Shown piece by piece: positions 1 to 7,338 of a stretch of 33,682 nt of DNA. Source of the stretch: Anaerolineales bacterium (GTDB lineage Bacteria > Chloroflexota > Anaerolineae > Anaerolineales > UBA6668); the NCBI GenBank assembly GCA_020630805.1, contig JAHDIM010000020.1:1-33682 (forward strand), in the 5' to 3' direction. Position 1 is the first letter of the stretch. Each line of letters begins with the position of its first letter. The notes beneath the pieces are model-generated. The model did not search any database, was not told the DNA's origin, and worked only from the letters and a program-made list of their open reading frames with translations. Made by a program: the position numbers and the translations under genes.

Positions 1-28
1 GCTTTAAGTTGAGAATACGCAGCAGAAA

Positions 29-3000
29 ATGGCGACAATTGCACTCCGGACTTACTTAGAAGAAATCCGATCTTACATTGATGAAGGCGCGACCAATCAG
101 GCATTGGCGCACCTCAAACACTTAGTGACGCTCAATCCGAAAAGTATTGCAGCATACCGATTGATGGGTGATGCGTTCTTGAAGAATAATGATCTTGCAA
201 GTGCTAAGGAAATGTATCAGCGCGTGCTGTCTGCTGAACCTACTGATGCCGCCGCTCATGCTGGTTTGGCAACGGTATTGTCACAGCGTGATGAAATCAG
301 TGATGCAATTTGGCATGCTGAACGTGCATTTGAGAGGGAACCGAGCAACGCTTCAGTCCGTGACCAACTTTCGGACTTATATACAAGCCGTGACGGGCAG
401 GCCCCAGAACGCATCTTGCTCACACGCGCAGCACTTTCTCGCTTATACCTCAATGGTGATTTATACGACCAAGCCATTGCAGAATGCCAAATTGCACTTG
501 GTGAGCAACCTGACCGTACAGATTTACAACTTATATTGGCTGAAGCGCAATGGCGGAGCGGTAAAACCGAAGCTGCAACGGAAGGCTGTGAAGAGCTATT
601 GAAGCGCCTTCCCAATTGCCGCCCAGCTCACCATATACTGGCAAACATCTGGCAAGATGCAGGTGTTTTTGAACGCGCACGCCCGCATCAGTTGGCACTG
701 CGAGACCTAGATCCTTACTACAAATCAATTGAAGATCTTACAGAATTAGATGCTGCACAATATGCTGCATCACAAGCTGTCGAAGTGGAGAGACTTGTCA
801 TTCATGACAAAACCACAAAGGTAGCACTGTCTCCAACCGTTGAAAAGTTGACAGGCACGCCAGAAATTGCCAATATTGAAGAAGAGTTAGAGAGTCAACC
901 AATCCTAGACGAGATAGCTATTGCACCTCCCACCATAGAGGACACGCAGCCTATTGTGCCGTCTACTGTGGACTCTCTCGCAGAGATTGAGGAAGATAGT
1001 GTTTCTGAGAGCAGCAACTCTGAACCTTCGCCCCTTTCAGCACCTGAAACTGAGCAAGACGCATTTGACACACCAACTGACGTTGAATCTGATCTTGAGA
1101 CGGAAGTAGATAATATGACTGGTAACGACTCGATATTCCAACCTTCAGATGATAACGAAGGTGACAACCCATCTAGCTGGTTTGATAGTAACAGTAATGA
1201 TCTTCCAGATACCGGCGGTTTAGCCTCCATATTTGGTCAAATTAGCGAGTCTGAAAACGAACCGGATCACAGCTTAGGTGACATCCTAGAGCCTGATGAA
1301 GCCATGTTGCAAAACATCTTCAACTTAACCGAGGATGGTACTGCGACAGACGCTGACAATTCCGCAGACGATTTGCCAGACTGGCTCAAAGCAATTAGCG
1401 AATCGGCGGATGAGCCAACGCCTGAACCAGTCAAAATCGATCCACTTGAAGAATTGATTCAGCCACCAAGTGCTTCAACTGAGCCAGTCATGCCTGAAAT
1501 CTCTCCTGATCCAGAGTCTGTTGCCGAAGAAGTAATGGCTGAGTTGGACGCTATTATCGCCCCAAGTGAAGTGATTGAAACTGAACAGGCAGACATGGTT
1601 GCGGAACCAACCACCGTCGAAGCCCTAATAGGTGAGCCAGTCCAAGTGGATGCAGAACCGAAAATCGAAAAAGGTGAGCTTCCAGAGTGGCTAGCCCCAT
1701 TTGGTGTACCAAGTGGTAAAGACGCATTGAGTATGGAGCCAATCATCGGCAATACCACTGGTCAAAATGCGTCTGTGAGCGAAGAGACGGTCAAAATTGA
1801 AGAGACAAATCCAGGAACTTCTTTTGAAGTTCCTGAAATGCCAGATTGGTTGCCGGAACCAGTTGAGACCGTCCGCCAAACGGCTGCGGATAGCACAATG
1901 CCAACAGTCAAGGCGTCTACAAAAGTTGAAGACACTAGCCCTGACTGGCTCCGCAAGCCAGAAGAAGATCCTTTTTCTGAGCTTGGTGGCGGTGACTTAG
2001 ACGTACCAGATTGGCTGCATCAAGCCATGCAAGCTGATGGCGCAACAAGCAGCCAACCTCCAGTTGATATGGTGATTGAGCCAGACAGTACACCTGAGCC
2101 TGCGGGAGAACCAGTCGCCATAAATCCTTTTGATGATTTAGACAGCGTTGCTGAAAAGCTTGAGGCACAGGTTGGTTCGGGCATCGATTCCATTAGCGAA
2201 ACAGTCGATGATATTGAAACAGGCGTAGAAGACGCTATTCCTGAATTGCCACCAATTGAAGTTATTGCTGAAGACACGATCAAGCCTGTCACAGATGAGC
2301 TTCCAATGGAAGTTGAGGAAATCATTGAGCCTTTAATTGCTCCAGAAATTGAAGTTCCAACGTTCGAAGCAGAATTACCAAGCATGGGCGCAGCAGCAGA
2401 CACCACTGTTGAGCCGCTTCAAATGCCTGAGCTTGGTGCCAATCTTGACATCAGTGATGATTTACCAGAGTTGGATCCTGAACTTCCAGATCCAATTTTG
2501 CCAAGTGTTGAAGACGCGCTAGAAGAAGTTTCATTACCTGAACCAGAAGTCGATCTAGCTGGTATTTCTGAACTTACGCCAGTCGCGGATGACTCTGACC
2601 CAGTAGAACTTCCTAACATTGATAGTTTGCTTGAAGGCGCTGTTACCGAAAATCTCGATGTCTCTGCCACAGTAGACGCAGACGTAACGCTGCCTGAACT
2701 AGATATTGAAGAAGAGTTAGATTTACCAACGCTGAGTGAACTCGCACCACTAGCTGGAGACACCACTGAGACTGCGGAACTTGGCCTTGAGAAGCTTGAA
2801 GCATTCATCGATGAGGAAGTCCCTACCCCCAGCCGAGTTACCGCAGAACTGGCGCCAGACAATCCTTCATGGTTACAAGACATATTGGGTGAGCCAACGG
2901 TCGAAACGAACCAAACCCTCACCGAAGACGACATCAACACGATATTTGCGGAAGCAAGTCAGCAGGAAGACGTTACTACAGCAGAAGTAGAAGTAACGTC

Positions 3001-4033
3001 CTCAACTGACGATCTCGTGGAAGAAACCGCAGCTTGGCTCGACAGTATTCGAGAAGACAATGACAACACGCCGTCTGCCGCTGAAGTAAAGGTCGAAGCG
3101 ATTGCGGCTGAAGCACCAGATGTAGAACCAGCAGCCGAACTTCCACAGTGGCTCAAAAATCTATCTGCCGATGGTAATGACGCTGCACCCGCTGACAGTT
3201 CAATTGGTGACGTGTCTGAAACCGAATTGTCACCACTTGATATGGGCACACCTGTAGTAGAGAAAGTCGAAGAAACACCTACAGAAGAAACCAGCGGCTG
3301 GCAACGCGTTGAGGCGCCGCCAGAGTCTTCAGAACCTGATGACGTTAGCGCGCTTGTTGAAACTGCTGAAGAACTACCTGAACCAACCGAAAGTGAAATT
3401 TCGTTAGACCCTCTTGGTGGTCTTGGTGCGCTCCTAATCCCAGAAACGCCAACTGTAGATTCCATCAGTTCAGGCTTATCGTCCATCGATGACAAAATTG
3501 AAGCTGTTGTTGATGAAATAGTAGAGCCAGAAGTTGAGGTCGCAGTTGAACCTTCGGTTGCTGAAGTCACAGAAGTTGTAGAAACCGAGATTGAAGACAT
3601 CGTAGAGGAAATTACTCCACCTGCATCGGTAGAAACACCACCTGTCGCAACGGTAGAAACACCAAAGGCTGCTATTACGCCTCCGTTACCAACTGTAGCA
3701 ACATCGCTTGAAGATATTGATGCACTCAAAGCAGCCAGAGTACGTAAGCCTCAAATCAAAGTCTCGAAACCAAGTGGCAACTTGGGAGAAAACCTAATTG
3801 AGCATGCACACGGCTTGTTTGACAGCGGCGACACAGATCGGGCCTATGACGTCTTCCAGAAGTTGGTAAAATCTGGCAAAAATCTGGAACGCGTGACTGC
3901 TCACTTGGAAGTCATTAGCAAGAGCAAAAATGCAACCCCTCTTTGGATGCAATTGCTAGGCGACGCCTACATGCGCAATGATCAGCTCCAGAAAGCACTT
4001 GAAGCATATAAATCTGCGTTAGCGAGTTTTTAG
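29..4033 (+). CDS. Very large TPR protein with a long acidic linker carrying PDWL-like motifs
   Basis: This 1334-residue protein has three parts. Residues about 20-235 are tetratricopeptide repeats, recognisable by alternating helices with small residues and phrases such as ALAHLKHLVTLNPKS and ASAKEMYQRVLSAEPTD. Residues about 255-1240 are strongly acidic, rich in Glu, Asp, Pro, Ser and Val, and probably disordered. Residues about 1255-1334 return to TPR-like helices (DRAYDVFQKLV, QKALEAYKSAL). Within the linker a short hydrophobic motif, [LMV]-P-[DEQ]-W-L or a close variant, recurs about eight times, with Trp near 452, 554, 607, 640, 662, 948, 1003 and 1041. TPRs normally bind other proteins, so a scaffold or assembly role is inferred; no enzymatic domain is visible. 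There is no signal peptide or membrane segment, so it is probably cytoplasmic. The ATG at 29 directly begins the first TPR-like helix. ndk follows after 77 bases with no convincing terminator between them. Confidence 0.9.
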   Translation: MATIALRTYLEEIRSYIDEGATNQALAHLKHLVTLNPKSIAAYRLMGDAFLKNNDLASAKEMYQRVLSAEPTDAAAHAGLATVLSQRDEISDAIWHAERAFEREPSNASVRDQLSDLYTSRDGQAPERILLTRAALSRLYLNGDLYDQAIAECQIALGEQPDRTDLQLILAEAQWRSGKTEAATEGCEELLKRLPNCRPAHHILANIWQDAGVFERARPHQLALRDLDPYYKSIEDLTELDAAQYAASQAVEVERLVIHDKTTKVALSPTVEKLTGTPEIANIEEELESQPILDEIAIAPPTIEDTQPIVPSTVDSLAEIEEDSVSESSNSEPSPLSAPETEQDAFDTPTDVESDLETEVDNMTGNDSIFQPSDDNEGDNPSSWFDSNSNDLPDTGGLASIFGQISESENEPDHSLGDILEPDEAMLQNIFNLTEDGTATDADNSADDLPDWLKAISESADEPTPEPVKIDPLEELIQPPSASTEPVMPEISPDPESVAEEVMAELDAIIAPSEVIETEQADMVAEPTTVEALIGEPVQVDAEPKIEKGELPEWLAPFGVPSGKDALSMEPIIGNTTGQNASVSEETVKIEETNPGTSFEVPEMPDWLPEPVETVRQTAADSTMPTVKASTKVEDTSPDWLRKPEEDPFSELGGGDLDVPDWLHQAMQADGATSSQPPVDMVIEPDSTPEPAGEPVAINPFDDLDSVAEKLEAQVGSGIDSISETVDDIETGVEDAIPELPPIEVIAEDTIKPVTDELPMEVEEIIEPLIAPEIEVPTFEAELPSMGAAADTTVEPLQMPELGANLDISDDLPELDPELPDPILPSVEDALEEVSLPEPEVDLAGISELTPVADDSDPVELPNIDSLLEGAVTENLDVSATVDADVTLPELDIEEELDLPTLSELAPLAGDTTETAELGLEKLEAFIDEEVPTPSRVTAELAPDNPSWLQDILGEPTVETNQTLTEDDINTIFAEASQQEDVTTAEVEVTSSTDDLVEETAAWLDSIREDNDNTPSAAEVKVEAIAAEAPDVEPAAELPQWLKNLSADGNDAAPADSSIGDVSETELSPLDMGTPVVEKVEETPTEETSGWQRVEAPPESSEPDDVSALVETAEELPEPTESEISLDPLGGLGALLIPETPTVDSISSGLSSIDDKIEAVVDEIVEPEVEVAVEPSVAEVTEVVETEIEDIVEEITPPASVETPPVATVETPKAAITPPLPTVATSLEDIDALKAARVRKPQIKVSKPSGNLGENLIEHAHGLFDSGDTDRAYDVFQKLVKSGKNLERVTAHLEVISKSKNATPLWMQLLGDAYMRNDQLQKALEAYKSALASF

Positions 4034-4097
4034 GCTTACTAACGCATTCTCATAAAATTGGCTGCAAATGCAGCAACAAAAATATTTACGATATTTC

Positions 4098-4113
4098 AGG
4101 AGAAAATCTTTTG
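4098..4113 (+). promoter_or_regulatory. Ribosome binding site fixing the ndk TTG start
   Basis: AGGAG at 4098-4102 is followed by 8 bases and then TTG at 4111-4113. The spacing is ideal, and the NDPK family N-terminus begins exactly here, so the TTG is the initiation codon. Confidence 0.85.
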
Positions 4114-4563
4114 GAAAAGACTCTCGTCATCATCAAACCGGACGGCGTGGCTCGCGGTTTGATTGGAGAAATTGTTTCACGCCTAGAACGCCGTGGTATT
4201 CGCCTTATCGGCATGAAGTTTGTACAAGTGGCTACAGAACTTGCAGAAGAACACTACGGTGTTCACAAAGAGCGCCCTTTCTACCCAGCTCTGATTGAAT
4301 ACATCACGTCTGGACCAGTCGTTTTGATGGCTTGGGAAGGTAACAAAGTGATTGAAGCTGTCCGCCAATCTGTGGGTGCAACCAATCCAACGCAAGCTGC
4401 TCCTGGCAGCATTCGCGGCGATTTCGGTATTGATATCGGTCGCAACCTGATCCACGCGTCAGACTCTCCTGAAAATGGTGAGGCCGAAGTTAGCTTGTGG
4501 TTCGGTGCAGACGAATTGGTAAGCTGGGAACGACTTGGCGAAAGCTGGGTTTACGAAGGCTAG
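4111..4563 (+). CDS. ndk: Nucleoside diphosphate kinase, TTG start
   Basis: Nucleoside diphosphate kinase transfers the gamma phosphate from ATP to other (d)NDPs through a phosphohistidine and so balances nucleotide pools in the cytoplasm. The 150-residue length is normal for the family. The N-terminal EKTLVIIKPDGVARG is the family hallmark with Lys9, and the active-site His is His115 in the segment RNLIHASDSPENG. The start is TTG at 4111, chosen because AGGAG lies at 4098-4102 with 8-base spacing and because translation from there gives the normal N-terminus with no in-frame ATG nearby. It lies downstream of the TPR gene on the same strand and ends at a hairpin terminator that it shares with the convergent rsfS operon. 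The identification is secure. Confidence 0.98.
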   Translation: MEKTLVIIKPDGVARGLIGEIVSRLERRGIRLIGMKFVQVATELAEEHYGVHKERPFYPALIEYITSGPVVLMAWEGNKVIEAVRQSVGATNPTQAAPGSIRGDFGIDIGRNLIHASDSPENGEAEVSLWFGADELVSWERLGESWVYEG

Positions 4564-4582
4564 AATCCCATTTCAAGAAAAC

Positions 4583-4613
4583 AAAAAAGGCGACCGCAAT
4601 GGTCGCCTTTTTT
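4583..4613. terminator. Bidirectional intrinsic terminator between ndk and rsfS
   Basis: A perfect 13-bp stem (4583-4595 with 4601-4613) closes a five-base loop, GCAAT. The stem begins with six A and ends with six T, so each strand reads as a GC-rich hairpin followed by a U tract. It lies between the converging ends of ndk and rsfS and can serve both. Confidence 0.93.
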
Positions 4614-4631
4614 ATTTCAACTATATTTGCC

Positions 4632-4979
4632 CTATTGCAGTTTTAAGACAACTTTGCCTTCTTCCCACAATTCTTCAAGGTTGTAATAATCACGTTGGTC
4701 CGCACTAAACAAGTGAACGAGGACGTCCTCAAAGTCTAGTAAAACCCAACCACCTTCGGCTTGTTTCTCCAAACCTCTGAGCAATTGACCGCGCTTAGAT
4801 GTTGATAGTACAGAAAGATCGCGCGCCATAGATTTTAGCTGTCTTTCTGTTTGACAGGTTGCAATCACATAGTAATCTGCAACGCTAGAGATCCCCTGCA
4901 CATCAAGAAGCAAGATGTTTTCACCCATCTTCTCTTCAATCAGTTCGATCGTCTTATGTGAAAGTTCTAATGCTTCCAG
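4632..4979 (-). CDS. rsfS: Ribosome silencing factor RsfS, probable CTG start
   Basis: RsfS (YbeB/Iojap family) binds ribosomal protein L14 on the large subunit and blocks subunit joining when nutrients run low. The core ILLLDVQGISSVADYYVIAT, followed by RQLKSMARDL and later WVLLDFEDVLVHLF, is diagnostic. The first in-frame ATG (4928) would remove the first family helix. Reading further upstream gives LEALELSHKTIELIEEK, which matches the usual N-terminal helix. The only supported start there is CTG at 4979, which has AAGGAG at 4994-4989 with 9-base spacing. This gives about 115 residues, the normal size. An ATA at 4985 is too close to the Shine-Dalgarno. It is the last gene of the minus-strand operon, 38 bases after the receiver gene. 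Confidence 0.93.
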   Translation of the reverse strand: MEALELSHKTIELIEEKMGENILLLDVQGISSVADYYVIATCQTERQLKSMARDLSVLSTSKRGQLLRGLEKQAEGGWVLLDFEDVLVHLFSADQRDYYNLEELWEEGKVVLKLQ

Positions 4980-4994
4980 ATGTATTTTCTCCTT
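4977..4994 (-). promoter_or_regulatory. Ribosome binding site and probable CTG start of rsfS
   Basis: On the minus strand AAGGAG (4994-4989) lies 9 bases before CTG (4979-4977). No ATG, GTG or TTG in the rsfS frame is suitably placed, so this near-cognate start is inferred. Confidence 0.7.
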
Positions 4995-5017
4995 CGTATG
5001 TCTGCCCAGACTACGAT

Positions 5018-5407
5018 TTACATTTTTCCTAAAGATGTCCCAATGGTCTGGATGAGTGTTTTCATTGCCACCGGTTTCGTGAGATACGCCGTCGCCCCAG
5101 CATCAATGCCTTCGCGAATATCTTCTGGCTGTGACTTTGCCGAAACAATGACAACCGGAAGCTCACGGTAGCGAGGATCACGTCGTAAATACCGACATAA
5201 TTCTAAACCAGATACGCCCGGCATCATAATATCAAGCAAGACGAGATCTGGATTATGGTGTTGAATTAGTGACATTGCCTTTGCAGGCGAATGTGCACGC
5301 AAAACATCATATCCACTGACTTGCAACATAGTGCCCAACATTGCAGCGGTTTCAGCTTCGTCATCAACGACGATTACAGTTTGTTTGCCATCGGTTTGTG
5401 CAGACAT
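5018..5407 (-). CDS. Stand-alone response regulator receiver protein
   Basis: This 129-residue protein is a single CheY-like receiver domain. The acidic pair is Asp15/Asp16 in VIVVDDE, the phospho-acceptor is Asp59 in LVLLDIMMPG, the switch Ser is Ser89 in VVIVSAK, and the conserved Lys is Lys111 in YLTKPV. There is no output domain, so it must act by protein-protein contact, or as a phosphate relay or sink. No partner kinase is adjacent; the large histidine kinase at the far end of this window is one candidate but the link is speculative. The gene sits 30 bases after the CYTH gene and 38 bases before rsfS, so it is very likely co-transcribed with both. Confidence 0.95.
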   Translation of the reverse strand: MSAQTDGKQTVIVVDDEAETAAMLGTMLQVSGYDVLRAHSPAKAMSLIQHHNPDLVLLDIMMPGVSGLELCRYLRRDPRYRELPVVIVSAKSQPEDIREGIDAGATAYLTKPVAMKTLIQTIGTSLGKM

Positions 5408-5437
5408 GTTTTTATTTAATCACTTTGTGGCAGAAAA

Positions 5438-6085
5438 TCAAAATCGAGTTTTCTGCTGACTCAAAACTGCCCGTTCCGCACGTGCCAATTTGGCAACAGC
5501 AACGCTCTTCAAACCAAATTTTGCCTCAATTGCAGCCACGATTTCATCAAGTTGGGCTTGCGTTCCAGCGGCCTCAAGCTCAACTTCTAGAACCGCAAAC
5601 GAATCGAGTTGCTGATCGTCCAACCAAACCTCTACAAAGTCCAGAGTCCATTCAGCAATGCGCGCCGACTTGTCTTGTACTGTAATATCGCGACTATGCC
5701 GCGTTTGGCGAATTTCAAAGTAAGGTGCTAAGTCCTCTGCTTTCAACGCCTCAATAAACTTCTGCCGAACAACAATATGCGTAGGCCAATCTTCTGGATG
5801 AACTGACTGTCCGATTGGAAATTCATATTCCTCGCGGATGGACAGCGCCCCTCCTGAAGAGTTACGTGACTTCACCGTAAATAGCGTTTCAGTACAATTC
5901 ACCACCCGTTGACGTACAACGTATCCAAGCCTCTCAACCGCCTTACTAGTCGATTCCAAGTAGGTATCGTGAACTTTTTTTATTTGCGCAGAGGACAAGG
6001 CAAATCCAGCCAGTGCCTGCAATGAAGACAGCCGTTGGGTGTCAAAGTCAGCAGGGAGTGCGAATTTCGCCTCAATTTCCAGCAT
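5438..6085 (-). CDS. CYTH-domain (triphosphate tunnel metalloenzyme family) protein
   Basis: The N-terminus MLEIEAKF contains the ExExK signature (Glu3, Glu5, Lys7) that defines the CYTH/TTM superfamily. Members bind triphosphate groups inside a beta tunnel and include inorganic triphosphatases, thiamine triphosphatases and class IV adenylate cyclases. Further charged tunnel strands appear as VVRQRV, LFTVKSR, REEYEF and WTLDFVEVWL. At 215 residues it is the bare CYTH domain with no CHAD domain. Which triphosphate it uses cannot be told from the sequence; tripolyphosphatase activity is the most common finding in stand-alone bacterial members. Its ATG overlaps the thioesterase stop codon by 14 bases, which points to translational coupling. 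Confidence 0.9.
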   Translation of the reverse strand: MLEIEAKFALPADFDTQRLSSLQALAGFALSSAQIKKVHDTYLESTSKAVERLGYVVRQRVVNCTETLFTVKSRNSSGGALSIREEYEFPIGQSVHPEDWPTHIVVRQKFIEALKAEDLAPYFEIRQTRHSRDITVQDKSARIAEWTLDFVEVWLDDQQLDSFAVLEVELEAAGTQAQLDEIVAAIEAKFGLKSVAVAKLARAERAVLSQQKTRF

Positions 6086-6554
6086 CGTCGTAGACTTTCC
6101 AGCCTAGCTCTTCCAAATTGCCATCATCAACAACGCCGTCTGGAATGTTAGCGAGTACTGCCGCAGCTTCTGCCAAGATGGTATCTGTTCCAGCAACTCG
6201 CATATATGCATTCGCTTGCAACAAACGGCCTCGGTCACGTACCCGCTGCCCGACAATTTCCAATGGAGTCTCAATCGGTACCGGATTACGATACTTGACC
6301 TCCAATTTGACAGTCATCATGAAACGGTCTTGGTTGTTGATCATCCCAACCCGACCAACGGTTTCATCCAGAATTGTTGCAACAATTCCACCATGCCCAA
6401 CACCGGGAAAGCCTTCAAAATGTTTAGGAAAAGTATATGTGCAGCGCACTTCGTCGTCGCCGTTATCGAAAAATACTAGCTTCAGTCCAACAGGATTTTC
6501 TATGCCACAGACGAAACAGTTGAGCGAACCAGGTTGTTGATTAGTTTTTGTCAT
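6072..6554 (-). CDS. Hotdog-fold acyl-CoA thioesterase-like protein (PaaI/THEM4-like)
   Basis: This 160-residue protein has the layout of the PaaI/THEM4 hotdog family. It opens with a CFVCGIENPVGLKL segment (Cys13 and Cys16, possibly metal-binding or structural), followed by the active-site region GVGHGGIVATILDETVG with His54-Gly-Gly and Asp63/Glu64. Such enzymes hydrolyse acyl-CoA or aryl-CoA thioesters in the cytoplasm, but the substrate cannot be read from sequence. The gene overlaps its neighbours by 14 bases on each side, with the YdcF-like gene upstream and the CYTH gene downstream, so the three are almost certainly translated from one mRNA. The family assignment is firm; any metabolic role is unknown. 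Confidence 0.88.
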   Translation of the reverse strand: MTKTNQQPGSLNCFVCGIENPVGLKLVFFDNGDDEVRCTYTFPKHFEGFPGVGHGGIVATILDETVGRVGMINNQDRFMMTVKLEVKYRNPVPIETPLEIVGQRVRDRGRLLQANAYMRVAGTDTILAEAAAVLANIPDGVVDDGNLEELGWKVYDDAGN

Positions 6555-7284
6555 TTTGTTCTAAAGGGTGGACACGCGTCAGTGCATTAATGCGCTTGCG
6601 TAATTTTCGATCACGCATCTTATGCGGATTGATGTCGTTTTCTTGTAAATATTGGGCAATTCCTGCCCCACGCTTTAGAACACCTGCCAAGCGAAAACGA
6701 TCCTCTAATGCTGTAAGTGTGGGAATCCAATAGTCTGGCTGCGACCGAATCCAGCTCAGTTCAGACTGAAATCTGTTAGCAAGCGCCTGATATTCCACGT
6801 TGTCATCACGTAAGCGCTGCTCTAAATAAATCCGATGACGCTGCGAACGTGAGGCAATCAGGTCTTCGGTTGGATTTTCTTCATGAACCAAATCAAAAAG
6901 CTGCGCCATTTCGCGCACATAGTTGAGATGGGCGGAGAGCGCGATATATGCCAGTCGCAGTTGCGCAGGGTGCCGATCCATGAGGTTGGCTAGATACATA
7001 AAACTTTCTAAAGTCTCATTAGAGCCACTATCGATCACAAATGTATCTTTCCGCACCCCGAAGCGTCGCCGAATGTAGGTTTGCATTTGCTCTGCCACAG
7101 AAGGCGCACCATTGTGCCCACCTGTGCCACCGCTCAAGATCAATGTGTGGGTACGACCAACCGCAAAGCTGTAGCCAGCTGCTAAAGCATTGAGCTTACT
7201 TAGTTCTGAAAGCTGCCCGTTGGCGTCTAAGCCGTAGCCAAATACAAAGACAGCATCATATGGTTTGAATTTTTTCTTCGCCAT
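6541..7284 (-). CDS. DUF218/YdcF-like protein
   Basis: The 247-residue protein matches the DUF218 (YdcF/SanA/ElyC) fold. It has an N-terminal strand DAVFVFGYGL, a GRTHTLILSGG segment, and SGSNETLES, where family members keep an acidic or polar pocket. Members are linked to envelope integrity or bind S-adenosylmethionine, but the biochemical role is unsettled. Unlike SanA and ElyC, it has no N-terminal membrane anchor: the protein opens with the basic stretch MAKKKFK, so it is probably cytoplasmic. It is the first gene of the five-gene minus-strand operon, and its -10 box lies only 8 bases before the ATG, suggesting a leaderless mRNA. Its last 14 bases overlap the thioesterase start. Confidence 0.85.
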   Translation of the reverse strand: MAKKKFKPYDAVFVFGYGLDANGQLSELSKLNALAAGYSFAVGRTHTLILSGGTGGHNGAPSVAEQMQTYIRRRFGVRKDTFVIDSGSNETLESFMYLANLMDRHPAQLRLAYIALSAHLNYVREMAQLFDLVHEENPTEDLIASRSQRHRIYLEQRLRDDNVEYQALANRFQSELSWIRSQPDYWIPTLTALEDRFRLAGVLKRGAGIAQYLQENDINPHKMRDRKLRKRINALTRVHPLEQNDKN

Positions 7285-7290
7285 GGAAGG

Positions 7291-7330
7291 GAATTATACG
7301 AACTTCATTCACTTTTCGTCAGTATAATTC
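7291..7330. promoter_or_regulatory. Back-to-back promoters built on an inverted repeat
   Basis: GAATTATAC at 7291-7299 and GTATAATTC at 7322-7330 form a perfect 9-bp inverted repeat 22 bases apart. Each arm holds TATAAT facing outward: 7298-7293 for the minus operon, with CTGACG at 7322-7317 as a fair -35 box at 18-base spacing, and 7323-7328 for the plus gene at 7339, whose -35 is poor. The -10 boxes end 8 and 10 bases before their start codons, so both mRNAs are probably leaderless. Confidence 0.7.
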
Positions 7331-7338
7331 CAAGCAAT

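Noticed and set aside
2959-3729. Long minus-strand open frame of 256 codons inside the TPR gene
   Set aside because: It is Ser/Thr-rich low-complexity sequence antisense to Glu/Pro/Val-rich codons of the TPR linker, which naturally lack stops on the other strand. Similar frames occur at 2419-2940 and 2020-2406.
4061-4074. Small hairpin GCTGC-AAAT-GCAGC between the TPR gene and ndk
   Set aside because: The stem has only 5 bp and no T tract, too weak to call a terminator.
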